Assembly (NCBI GenBank): GCA_964519335.1
Contig: CAZFIA010000008.1
Coordinates: 1 to 58,785, forward strand
DNA from: JALZVT01 sp964519335
GTDB lineage: Bacteria; Pseudomonadota; Gammaproteobacteria; Pseudomonadales; Azotimanducaceae
Direction of reading: 5' to 3'
Length of the DNA: 58,785 nt
The notes beneath the pieces were generated by a model that was not told where the DNA came from, made no database searches, and worked only from the letters and a program-made list of their open reading frames with translations. Below are positions 34,727-41,897 of this stretch, in pieces; the first letter of the stretch is position 1; each line of letters begins with the position of its first letter. A program made the position numbers and the translations under genes.

Positions 34727-35287
34727 ATGACCCAACCTAATTGGTTACAAAAAAAGCTGGATGACATCACGCAGAGTGCCTCGCGATCCGTTGCCCACAG
34801 GAGTTCCAGACGCGGGTTCTTTGGCCGCTTTGGTGCAACGCTCGTAGGTGTTGCGTCTATTCCTCTGTTGCCGGTAGCTCGCGCAAGCGAAAGTGCTGGC
34901 GCAAGCCGTGTACCGGCACAATCCACCGGGTTGGCGCAAGACCCTGGCGATCCAACCCAGTGCGATTACTGGCGCTACTGTGCGATCGATGGCTACCTAT
35001 GTAGCTGCTGTGGCGGTTCGCACAACACCTGCCCACCGGGTACAGAGATGTCACCACTTACCTGGATAGGTACCTGCAGAAACCCGGCAGACAATCGCAA
35101 CTACATCGTTTCTTACAACGACTGCTGCGGTAAGAGCGACTGCGGCCGCTGTTTATGCAATCGTAACGAGGGCGACAAACCGGTGTATCGCCCGCAGGCG
35201 AACAACGATATCGATTGGTGCCTGGGCACAACAACCAATGTCTACAACTGCTCAACAGCGGTAGTTATTGGCGTCGCTACACAATAG
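34727..35287 (+). CDS. aauA: TTQ amine dehydrogenase small subunit
   Basis: A 186-residue precursor of the catalytic subunit. A twin-arginine signal (SRRGFFGRFG) exports it folded. Trp113 and Trp164 are the two residues expected to form tryptophan tryptophylquinone, with the same spacing (51) as Trp57/Trp108 of methylamine dehydrogenase; Asp132 in NDCCG matches its catalytic Asp76. The segments LCSCCGG, TWIGTC and DCCGKSDCGRC resemble, from memory, aromatic amine dehydrogenase more than methylamine dehydrogenase, and there are 14 Cys from residue 79 on rather than 12. The position of the usual active-site Thr122 appears to be Ser176. It oxidises a primary amine to an aldehyde plus ammonia in the periplasm. 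Confidence 0.88.
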   Translation: MTQPNWLQKKLDDITQSASRSVAHRSSRRGFFGRFGATLVGVASIPLLPVARASESAGASRVPAQSTGLAQDPGDPTQCDYWRYCAIDGYLCSCCGGSHNTCPPGTEMSPLTWIGTCRNPADNRNYIVSYNDCCGKSDCGRCLCNRNEGDKPVYRPQANNDIDWCLGTTTNVYNCSTAVVIGVATQ

Positions 35288-35294
35288 CGCGGGC

Positions 35295-35858
35295 GTGTTG
35301 GGACTGATCACTGCGTCTTTTGGTATTCGCCTTTTTGTGGCGCTGGTTTTTATCTTTGCAGCCCAACATAAGCTCCGCAATCGGCTGGACTTCGAAGGCA
35401 TTATCACGCAATACCGCCTCACACGCGCTTCCGCTAGTCCACTTCTAAGCTGGCTCATACCCGCAATAGAACTCATCTGCGCTGCCACTCTGGTACTGGC
35501 GCCCGCGCTTGGCGCTCTGTTCGCCGCCCACTTACTCACCGGTTACGCTTCTGCCATTTTTATCAACCTGCTCCGCGGCAGACACCACATCGACTGCGGC
35601 TGCGGCGGCGAGGCGACCCCATTGTCACCCGGTTTGATTGGGCGCAACCTGTTAATGGTGCTCGCCCTTGTCGGCGTGGTTTTCGTTGAGAACAGTCCGC
35701 TGGCCCAGGCAACAGCCATAGGTGCTGGCAGCTTCACCAGTTCTCTACTCGCTAGTGGTTTCGCCGCAGGTCTAGGCGCCTTGTATATCTCGTTTAACCA
35801 ACTGCAAACCAACACCGGGATCTACCGCCGACTATGGCTCGGAGAACGGGTGGGATGA
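35295..35858 (+). CDS. mauE: MauE-like membrane accessory protein
   Basis: A DoxX/MauE-type inner-membrane protein of about 187 residues with four or five hydrophobic segments (GIRLFVALVFIFAAQHKL first). The Cys pair in DCGCGGE is characteristic of MauE and fits a role in disulfide transfer while the Cys-rich small subunit matures. I prefer GTG 35295, 7 nt after the small-subunit stop; a TTG at 35268 inside the previous gene is also possible. In classical mau and aau clusters this gene lies between the large and small subunits, whereas here it follows both. It is coupled to mauD by an ATGA overlap. Confidence 0.85.
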   Translation: MLGLITASFGIRLFVALVFIFAAQHKLRNRLDFEGIITQYRLTRASASPLLSWLIPAIELICAATLVLAPALGALFAAHLLTGYASAIFINLLRGRHHIDCGCGGEATPLSPGLIGRNLLMVLALVGVVFVENSPLAQATAIGAGSFTSSLLASGFAAGLGALYISFNQLQTNTGIYRRLWLGERVG

Positions 35859-36445
35859 ACAACTTTTTGGTTATCTCAAACGTCTTGCTGTGGTTATTGG
35901 TTATCGGTCTCGGGATAACAATCTACGCACTTACCCGACAAATTGGCGTCTTGTACGAACGAGTAGCACCAGCCGGAGCGCTCATGCTAAATCAAACGCT
36001 GAAAGTAGGTGACTCAGCACCAGAGATTCCAAGCGTAACGCTAACCGGACAACAACTCACTCCGGGGCAACCAACCCAAACCAATCGCGGCCAGTTGCTA
36101 TTCTTCATGGCACCCGACTGCCCCATCTGCAAGTCGCTGCTACCGGTACTAAAATCCATGCCAACAAGCGATGTCGACATCGTACTCGCAAGCGACGGCG
36201 ACGACATCGAAGAGCATCGCGCTTATGTAGCACAACAACAGCTCGACGCCTTTCCCTATATAGTTTCGGAAGTGCTAGGTAAATCTTACGGCGTCGCCAA
36301 ACTGCCCTACGCTGTCTTGATAAAACCAGACGCAACTATTGCCTCACTGGGCATTGTGAATTCCCGCGAACACCTCGAAAGCCTGTTCGAAGCACAAGCC
36401 CTGGGAGTCGCCTCGATTCAGGAGTACCTGGGCAAGTCGTCATGA
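35855..36445 (+). CDS. mauD: MauD-like thioredoxin-fold maturation protein
   Basis: A 196-residue, membrane-anchored, periplasm-facing thioredoxin-fold protein. An N-terminal membrane segment (ISNVLLWLLVIGLGITIYAL) precedes the active-site Cys pair in MAPDCPICKSLLPVL. MauD is needed in known systems for correct disulfide formation and stability of the small subunit. I chose ATG 35855, overlapping the mauE TGA and preceded by GGAG about 10 nt upstream; an ATG at 35834 would add seven residues. The cytochrome gene starts inside its stop (ATGA), so the operon is tightly coupled. Confidence 0.88.
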   Translation: MNNFLVISNVLLWLLVIGLGITIYALTRQIGVLYERVAPAGALMLNQTLKVGDSAPEIPSVTLTGQQLTPGQPTQTNRGQLLFFMAPDCPICKSLLPVLKSMPTSDVDIVLASDGDDIEEHRAYVAQQQLDAFPYIVSEVLGKSYGVAKLPYAVLIKPDATIASLGIVNSREHLESLFEAQALGVASIQEYLGKSS

Positions 36446-36870
36446 GCTGGGCATGGCGATTGGTTGTCGTATTTCTCGCCGGAGCGGTTCAGGCAGAAAC
36501 AGTTGATGAAAATCGCGCTCGAGTGAACTACATGCTCAACTGTCAGGGATGTCATGGCGCAACTGCCGACGGCAATGACGCGGCGGAAGTGCCGCGCATG
36601 AACGGTTTCGTCGGAAATTTTCTGCGCGTCCCCGGGGGGCGTGCCTATCTAGTTCAGGTACCCGGCTCATCAAACGCATCTATTGATGATGCCGACCTCG
36701 CGGAGTTACTAAACTGGATGATTCCCTATTTCAGCAGTGCTGAAATGCCTGACGACTTCACTCCTTACACGGACCGTGAGATTACAGCCTTGCGCAATTC
36801 GCCAGAAGAAGATGTGCTGGGAAAACGACAGAAACTGATTAACGCTATCGACGCGCTCCAAAACCAGTAA
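36442..36870 (+). CDS. monoheme c-type cytochrome of the amine dehydrogenase operon
   Basis: A 142-residue exported cytochrome with a cleavable signal ending near VQAET and one heme-attachment site, CQGCH. A Met late in the sequence (for example AEMPDDF) could be the axial ligand. It is coupled to mauD and is the last gene of the operon, so it probably accepts electrons from the TTQ enzyme, the role that amicyanin or azurin plays elsewhere. It has only one CxxCH and is far too short to be the diheme enzyme MauG. No copper-protein gene is seen nearby. Confidence 0.82.
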   Translation: MSWAWRLVVVFLAGAVQAETVDENRARVNYMLNCQGCHGATADGNDAAEVPRMNGFVGNFLRVPGGRAYLVQVPGSSNASIDDADLAELLNWMIPYFSSAEMPDDFTPYTDREITALRNSPEEDVLGKRQKLINAIDALQNQ

Positions 36871-36892
36871 GAGAAATAGCCAGAGAAATAGA

Positions 36893-37648
36893 ATGAAGCA
36901 AGTAACTCTCGAGGACAAAGCAGGCGTACGAATCGTCACAATGAACCGCCCTAAAGCACTCAACGCGCTGAACGCAGAAATGATGGATGAACTGGCCGAG
37001 AGCTTTCTCGCAGCGGCCACGGAAGATTCGATCAAAGTGATTGTGTTAACCGGTGCCGGACGCGCATTTTCCGCGGGCGCCGACCTTGCAGGACGCAGCG
37101 ACTACAAACCCAAACACGGGCTCAAGGGCATGATCGAATCAATGATCGATTTCCCAAAACCCTTCATCGCCGCGGTCAACGGTCTGGGTGTAGGTTACGG
37201 CGCCACCGTTTGCGGTCTGGCCGACACGGTAATCATGGCGCAGAGCGCACGGCTGAGGGCGCCGTTTTCAGCTCTGGGACTCACTGCTGAACTAGCCAGC
37301 ACCTTTACTTTTCCACGACTTATGGGGCGTCAGAATGCCAGTTGGTTCTTAATGTCAGCTGAGTGGATGGATTCACAGCAATGCAAGGATACAGGCCTTG
37401 CGCAAAGCGTAGTGCCAGATGAAAACCTGCAAGAAGAAGCACTTAACAGAGCAGACACTCTGGCTAGCCTACCGCTCGCTTCCCTGTTAACCACCAAAGC
37501 ACTGATAATGGATCCTTTGAGAGACCAGATGAAAGCCGCGATGCGCTCGGAAAACGCCGCCCTCGACACACTATCGGGTGGTGCGGCTAACAAAGAAGCG
37601 GTATCAGCGTTTATAGAAAAGCGTGATCCAGATTTCTCGAGCTTGTAG
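36893..37648 (+). CDS. enoyl-CoA hydratase/isomerase family protein
   Basis: A 251-residue crotonase-fold protein, cytoplasmic. The N-terminal MNRPKALNALNAEM and the oxyanion-hole region GAGRAFSAGADL are typical; a second family block is AAVNGLGVGYGATV, the oxyanion-forming loop. The usual catalytic Glu pair is not clearly preserved, since the segment after the second block is CGLADTVIMAQSARLRAPFS, so it may be an isomerase or another crotonase. It lies 22 nt after the cytochrome gene and could be co-transcribed with the amine dehydrogenase. The substrate is unknown. Confidence 0.88.
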   Translation: MKQVTLEDKAGVRIVTMNRPKALNALNAEMMDELAESFLAAATEDSIKVIVLTGAGRAFSAGADLAGRSDYKPKHGLKGMIESMIDFPKPFIAAVNGLGVGYGATVCGLADTVIMAQSARLRAPFSALGLTAELASTFTFPRLMGRQNASWFLMSAEWMDSQQCKDTGLAQSVVPDENLQEEALNRADTLASLPLASLLTTKALIMDPLRDQMKAAMRSENAALDTLSGGAANKEAVSAFIEKRDPDFSSL

Positions 37649-37719
37649 TTGTTTCGCGCTCTTCTCGCTCTTATGAGAACAATAGTCACAAATCAAGAGT
37701 TACAGACCATGAGAACACT

Positions 37720-38517
37720 ATGCAATCAGTAAATTCGTCCACCGATCTTACCGGCAAGGTGTGTGCCATCACCGGCGGCACCAGAGGCATTGGTCGGGCG
37801 ATCGCCGAAGTCTATCTGGCTGCGGGCGCAGAAGTCGCAATCAATGGCAGATCTGCCGACAAAGGCCAGCAGGCTCTCGAAGAGATGGGATCAAACGAAC
37901 GAACGCTGTTTGTCTCAGGCGATGTTACGCAACAGTCAGATGTCGAAGGCTTTGTTGCCAGCACCGTAAACCGCTTCGGCAAGATCGATATTCTGGTTAA
38001 CAATGCAGGAGGGTCATCGGACTTTGGTCCAGTCGCCGAACTCACCGACGAGGCATGGAACGAGGCCGCCGCCTGGATTCTACACTCCGCCTTCTGGGCA
38101 ACCAGGGCCGCACTCAAAGACATGCTGCAACGACAGAGCGGTCGAGTACTAAATATTTCCTCTGTCGAGGGCGCCCATGCGAATAAAGAAAACGTGTCCC
38201 ACTACATTACTTTTAAACACGCCCTGAACGGTTTCACCAAGGCGGTCGCCTTCGAGAACGGAACCAAGGGTATAACTTGCAACGCGATTAGTCCGGGAGC
38301 AGTAGAAACCGATTTAATGAAGGTTTCAGGGCCCGCTGCCGCAAAAACCATGGGGCTTAGCTACGAAGAATTTCTCGATGGCTACGCACAAGACGCCGCG
38401 ATAAAAAGGCTAAATACGGTCGATGAAATTGCAGCACTCGCGTTGCTGCTCGCCTCTGACGTGGGTGGCGGAATTACTGGCGCCATCCTCCCGGTAGACG
38501 GTGGGACCGCGCTTTAA
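37720..38517 (+). CDS. short-chain dehydrogenase/reductase
   Basis: A 265-residue classical SDR. The cofactor loop TGGTRGIGRAI is at about residues 17-27 and NNAGG near 90. The catalytic residues are visible as NISSVEG (Ser) and HYITFKH (Tyr and Lys). AEVAINGRSADK suggests NADP preference because of the Arg after beta-strand 2. It is on the same strand as the crotonase gene and 71 nt downstream of it. A shared pathway is possible but not shown. It is convergent with the phosphotransferase gene, 10 nt away. Confidence 0.88.
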   Translation: MQSVNSSTDLTGKVCAITGGTRGIGRAIAEVYLAAGAEVAINGRSADKGQQALEEMGSNERTLFVSGDVTQQSDVEGFVASTVNRFGKIDILVNNAGGSSDFGPVAELTDEAWNEAAAWILHSAFWATRAALKDMLQRQSGRVLNISSVEGAHANKENVSHYITFKHALNGFTKAVAFENGTKGITCNAISPGAVETDLMKVSGPAAAKTMGLSYEEFLDGYAQDAAIKRLNTVDEIAALALLLASDVGGGITGAILPVDGGTAL

Positions 38518-38527
38518 AGAGCGAAAC

Positions 38528-39616
38528 TCAGGTGATAAATTCTGCGGCGTTTAGGTCAATCGCCATCTGCGCGTAGCGCCGAGCCATGGTGGTGAACATC
38601 TCGTCACCGCGCTCCGTCTGCTGCACCACAACGGCGGCAATGACCGTTACCGCAAAGCCTGCAAACACGCCCTTGCGGTAGTCTTCAAAGCACTGCTCAA
38701 AGCTGTAGTTTGTCACCCCACAGTCTACGAGCCCCGCATAGTATTCCTTAAGAATTGCCTGCTCTTCCGCTCGTCTAACTTCGGGTTCAAGCGCCGAACC
38801 TAAAAAGTAAGCGACATCATTCAGGGGTTTGCCCACTCGCACACTCTGCCAATCCACTGCTGTGACACGAGCAGGCTCCACAGTTTGATCGATCAACACG
38901 TTATCCAACCGGTAGTCGTAATGCTCCAGCGCAAAGTTCTCGTTGATCAGATTAAACATAGGGCAGTCTTCCGCCTGCCCGATCGCGTCAATAAACGCCA
39001 TGTGCGGCTTACTGAGTCTTGATGCAAAACGCTCCGCAAAGCCGGGCAGCATGGTTCGAAACAGCGTACGCGTATCTGCAAAAGGTCCATCTGCTGTACT
39101 GCCGAGCAGATCAAACCAGCGCCGATCGCCCCAGGTTGGGCCGTGCAAACCCACAAGCTCAAGAATCGCCTGACGCGCCACTGCAACAGAGCAGCCCGCA
39201 ATCTGGTCGCCCTGTTCGCCGGGCGCCATGTCTTCCATCAAAATAAGATGATTGAGCCCTTCTTCATCAATGTGGGCGTAGTAACAGCGCGGCACGCTAA
39301 TCTGAACTCGAGGCGCAATCTCTTGATAGAAATGAGTCTCGGTCAGATAGGTTTTCATGTCCTTGCCCGTCTGGCGGCTCACCGGATCATCTGAGGTGAA
39401 TTTCGCAACCAGAGAGCGGGGCACATCTGGGTCCGTCGAAGCATCAAACTCCATTGAGTAGCGGATGCATCGACCTACTTGGCCGGTGCCCACGTCGGCG
39501 GCAGTAAAAGACAGTACGCGAGCATCGGTATAACCGGCGATCTGCAAGATCTCGCTTAGCCACTGCTCGGTGATGTCGGACGGCGTTGGTACAGGTGTAT
39601 TTGAGGCAGGGTTCAA
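38528..39616 (-). CDS. phosphotransferase (APH/ecdysteroid-kinase-like) family protein
   Basis: A kinase-fold phosphotransferase of about 362 residues. The catalytic loop is LEHYDYRLDNVL (HxDxxxDN) and the metal-binding Asp is in TAVDWQS; an N-lobe Lys is in RSLVAKFTSD. It belongs to the APH-like group (CHK/DUF1679-type) common in marine bacteria with acyl-CoA metabolism genes. There is no ATG near the N terminus. I chose TTG 39616, preceded by GGGA; another TTG at 39655 would add 13 Cys-rich residues that look unlikely. The small-molecule substrate is unknown. Confidence 0.82.
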   Translation of the reverse strand: MNPASNTPVPTPSDITEQWLSEILQIAGYTDARVLSFTAADVGTGQVGRCIRYSMEFDASTDPDVPRSLVAKFTSDDPVSRQTGKDMKTYLTETHFYQEIAPRVQISVPRCYYAHIDEEGLNHLILMEDMAPGEQGDQIAGCSVAVARQAILELVGLHGPTWGDRRWFDLLGSTADGPFADTRTLFRTMLPGFAERFASRLSKPHMAFIDAIGQAEDCPMFNLINENFALEHYDYRLDNVLIDQTVEPARVTAVDWQSVRVGKPLNDVAYFLGSALEPEVRRAEEQAILKEYYAGLVDCGVTNYSFEQCFEDYRKGVFAGFAVTVIAAVVVQQTERGDEMFTTMARRYAQMAIDLNAAEFIT

Positions 39617-39907
39617 AGTGGTATCCCAATCAGGCTCACAACAAGAAGCGCACAAGCGTTAGCAAACAGAGCAAAAAACGCCAATATTCCATCGCTTCGA
39701 TGAAAGACTCAAGCTACCACGGTATCGCTGAAAAATTCACGCTCACAGCAGTTGATTCACATTAATCGCCAAGACCCGGGACTACCATAACGGGAATCTA
39801 GCTGCGGCCCTTCTTTTGTCCTGGATCCCCCCGGCAGGATGCGCTGCAGCACCACGAGCGCCTTTTTGAGAACTGAACTATAGTCTTGTCGCCAACTAGG
39901 CCTAAGC

Positions 39908-41500
39908 AACGGCCGAGCACCGAAGCCTCGCAAGCTCTGTGGCTATTGCCTGCGCGCAGCACTGATTCTCGGTGCCTTCTTCAGCACCTTCTTAAGCGCA
40001 ATTCCAGCCGCGGCCAATACTGCATTTTATTATGCAGACAAGCCGCCCATCGCCGANNNNNNNNNNNNNNNNNNNNNNNNNNNNNNNNNNNNNNNNNNNN
40101 NNNNNNNNNNNNNNNNNNNNNNNNNNNNNNNNNNNNNNNNNNNNNNNNNNNNNNNNGCTGGAACACCAGCGTTATCGATCTGACTAATCCGGTCTGGCGC
40201 GCTACGATTCTACGGACGGCGATTGCTCACCATCCACGTCGACGGCGACGGTTTTGCTTCTCACGCATTCCTGCCAGGCTCACCCCTTAGCGGCAATGTA
40301 CTGCTCGATCAATTTATCGCTGCCACAGACCTGCCTCATACCATAAGCGTTATTGAGGGCGAAGTGGGTAAGGCTGGACTCTATCCAGAGCAATCGGGCG
40401 AGCTAGAAGCGATTGCACGCCGAATTTTTCGCGAACCAAACGTAGAGCTCGCAAGTCACTCATTCAGCCACCCTTTCTACTAGCAAACGTCTCTGATTAA
40501 AAGCTCAGACAAGACGCTGTATGGACTGAACCTACCTATCAAGGACTATAAGGTGGATCTAAATCGCGAAGTCAAAGGATCGGTTGACTATGTTAACGAG
40601 CGCCTCGCGCCTCCCGGAAAGAAGGTAAAAGTGTTTTTGTGGAGCGGTAACGCTGACCCCGACAACGAGGCGCTGCGGCTTGTCGAGAAAGCCGGCCTGG
40701 TAAACGTTAACGGTGGTAATAGCCATGCTCTAGATTCAACGGCTACTCTAACCAGTATTTGGCCCCAGGCTCGGCGGGAGAATGGTGGTATTCAGATTTA
40801 CGCTGCGATAATGAATGAGAATGTCTACACCAACGATTGGACCGGGCCCTACTACGGTTTTCGAAAGGTGATCGAAACCTTCGACATCACCAACCAGCCA
40901 AGGCGTCTGAAACCTATAAGCATCTACTATCACTTTTACAGTGCAACCAAACCCGCCGCTATTAACGCATTGCGAGATGTCTACGACGCAGCAATCGAAC
41001 GCAACCCGTTCCCCATTTATCTAAGCGAGTTCGCCGCGTTGGTTCAAAGCTACTACAGCGCCAGCATATACAAAGATTTGGAAGGCAATTGGTCGGTTCA
41101 CAACACAGGATCGCTCAATACTTTGCGCATTCCGCAGTCGCTCGGATATCCAGATATGCAACGCAGCATTGGCCTAAGCGGTTACAAAGACGCCAATCAG
41201 GACCGCTATCTGCACCTGGCGAGCAAAAGTGCCACTTTGAGTTTCGCCGATAAGCCGTCTAATCACACCCAACTTGCATCGGCCAACGCATCGACTCTCA
41301 TCTGGCAACCAGAGAGTGCACAACGAACAAAACTGCACCTTACAGGTCATACAAATATAGAGTTTGAAGTCTATTCAAAAGCTGCTTGCACCCTAACTCA
41401 GCCAAATGCCCCACCGATGCGGGTACAGACTAAGAACAAAAAGGTTGAGTTCAAGCTGGCAACCCGCGACACAGGAGAGGCCCTCCTAGTCTGCGAATAG
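39908..41500 (+). pseudogene. decayed tandem copy of pelA
   Basis: A second pelA copy upstream of the intact one, with at least three lesions. The codon aligned with the intact ATG is AAC (39908-39910), and no ATG, GTG or TTG follows in frame through the signal-like segment. Relative to the intact gene, about 1,124 bp are missing at about 40205-40220, out of frame, removing most of the hydrolase domain. A TGG is TAG at 40481-40483, right after the deacetylase HSFSH motif. The remaining deacetylase and C-terminal parts are still clearly similar to PelA. A 100-N gap lies in the N-terminal part. Misassembly between the two copies could explain the deletion, but not the start loss or the stop. 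Confidence 0.85.
40057..40156. other. assembly gap (100 N) within the pelA copy
   Basis: Exactly 100 N. Aligning both edges with the intact pelA predicts about 176 missing bases (equivalent to 42035-42210), so the placeholder length is wrong and reading frames across it are meaningless. Confidence 0.97.
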
Positions 41501-41897
41501 TCCAGTTCACACTTGCGGTTTACAAAAGTCGATCTGCAAGAGTTTGCAAAACATCCGTGCATAGATGCTGGAAGCCGTAGCCCACCGCCTAAGTGTGACA
41601 CCGTTCATAGCAATAGGTTGATCTGCATCACACCAAAATTCGCACGCACGATTCTTACGTACTAATAGACAAGTACTAAAATTGTGGCGCAATGACTACG
41701 GGTTCACATTGCCGTAGTTGCACAGCCACATTCAACGTCTCAAACAGGTTGAGTCACAGTTTTCAACGCAACCTCTTCCTACTATGCACGCGAACAATTT
41801 GCATACACATTTCCCGCCGGGGTAGACGCCCCAGCAGCAGTACGAGTGGATTTCGTTGGGACCTGTTTTTACGCTTCGCGGCCACATTCGTCGCGAC
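41501..41897. other. intergenic region between the pelA copy and pelA
   Basis: About 400 nt without a convincing gene. It must contain any promoter for the intact pel operon. I see a direct repeat of GTACTAA at 41659 and 41673 (14 bp apart); the second continues into TAAAAT, a possible -10 without a good -35. The short frame at 41692-41919 looks non-coding. Confidence 0.6.

Noticed and set aside
36442..36870. MauG as the identity of the small cytochrome
   Set aside because: MauG has two heme sites and is much longer; this protein has a single CxxCH and 142 residues.
39886..40290. 134-codon frame through the gap in the pelA copy
   Set aside because: It joins two frames only because the gap is set to 100 N. 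The part before the gap is out of the pelA frame and the part after the deletion is nonsense.
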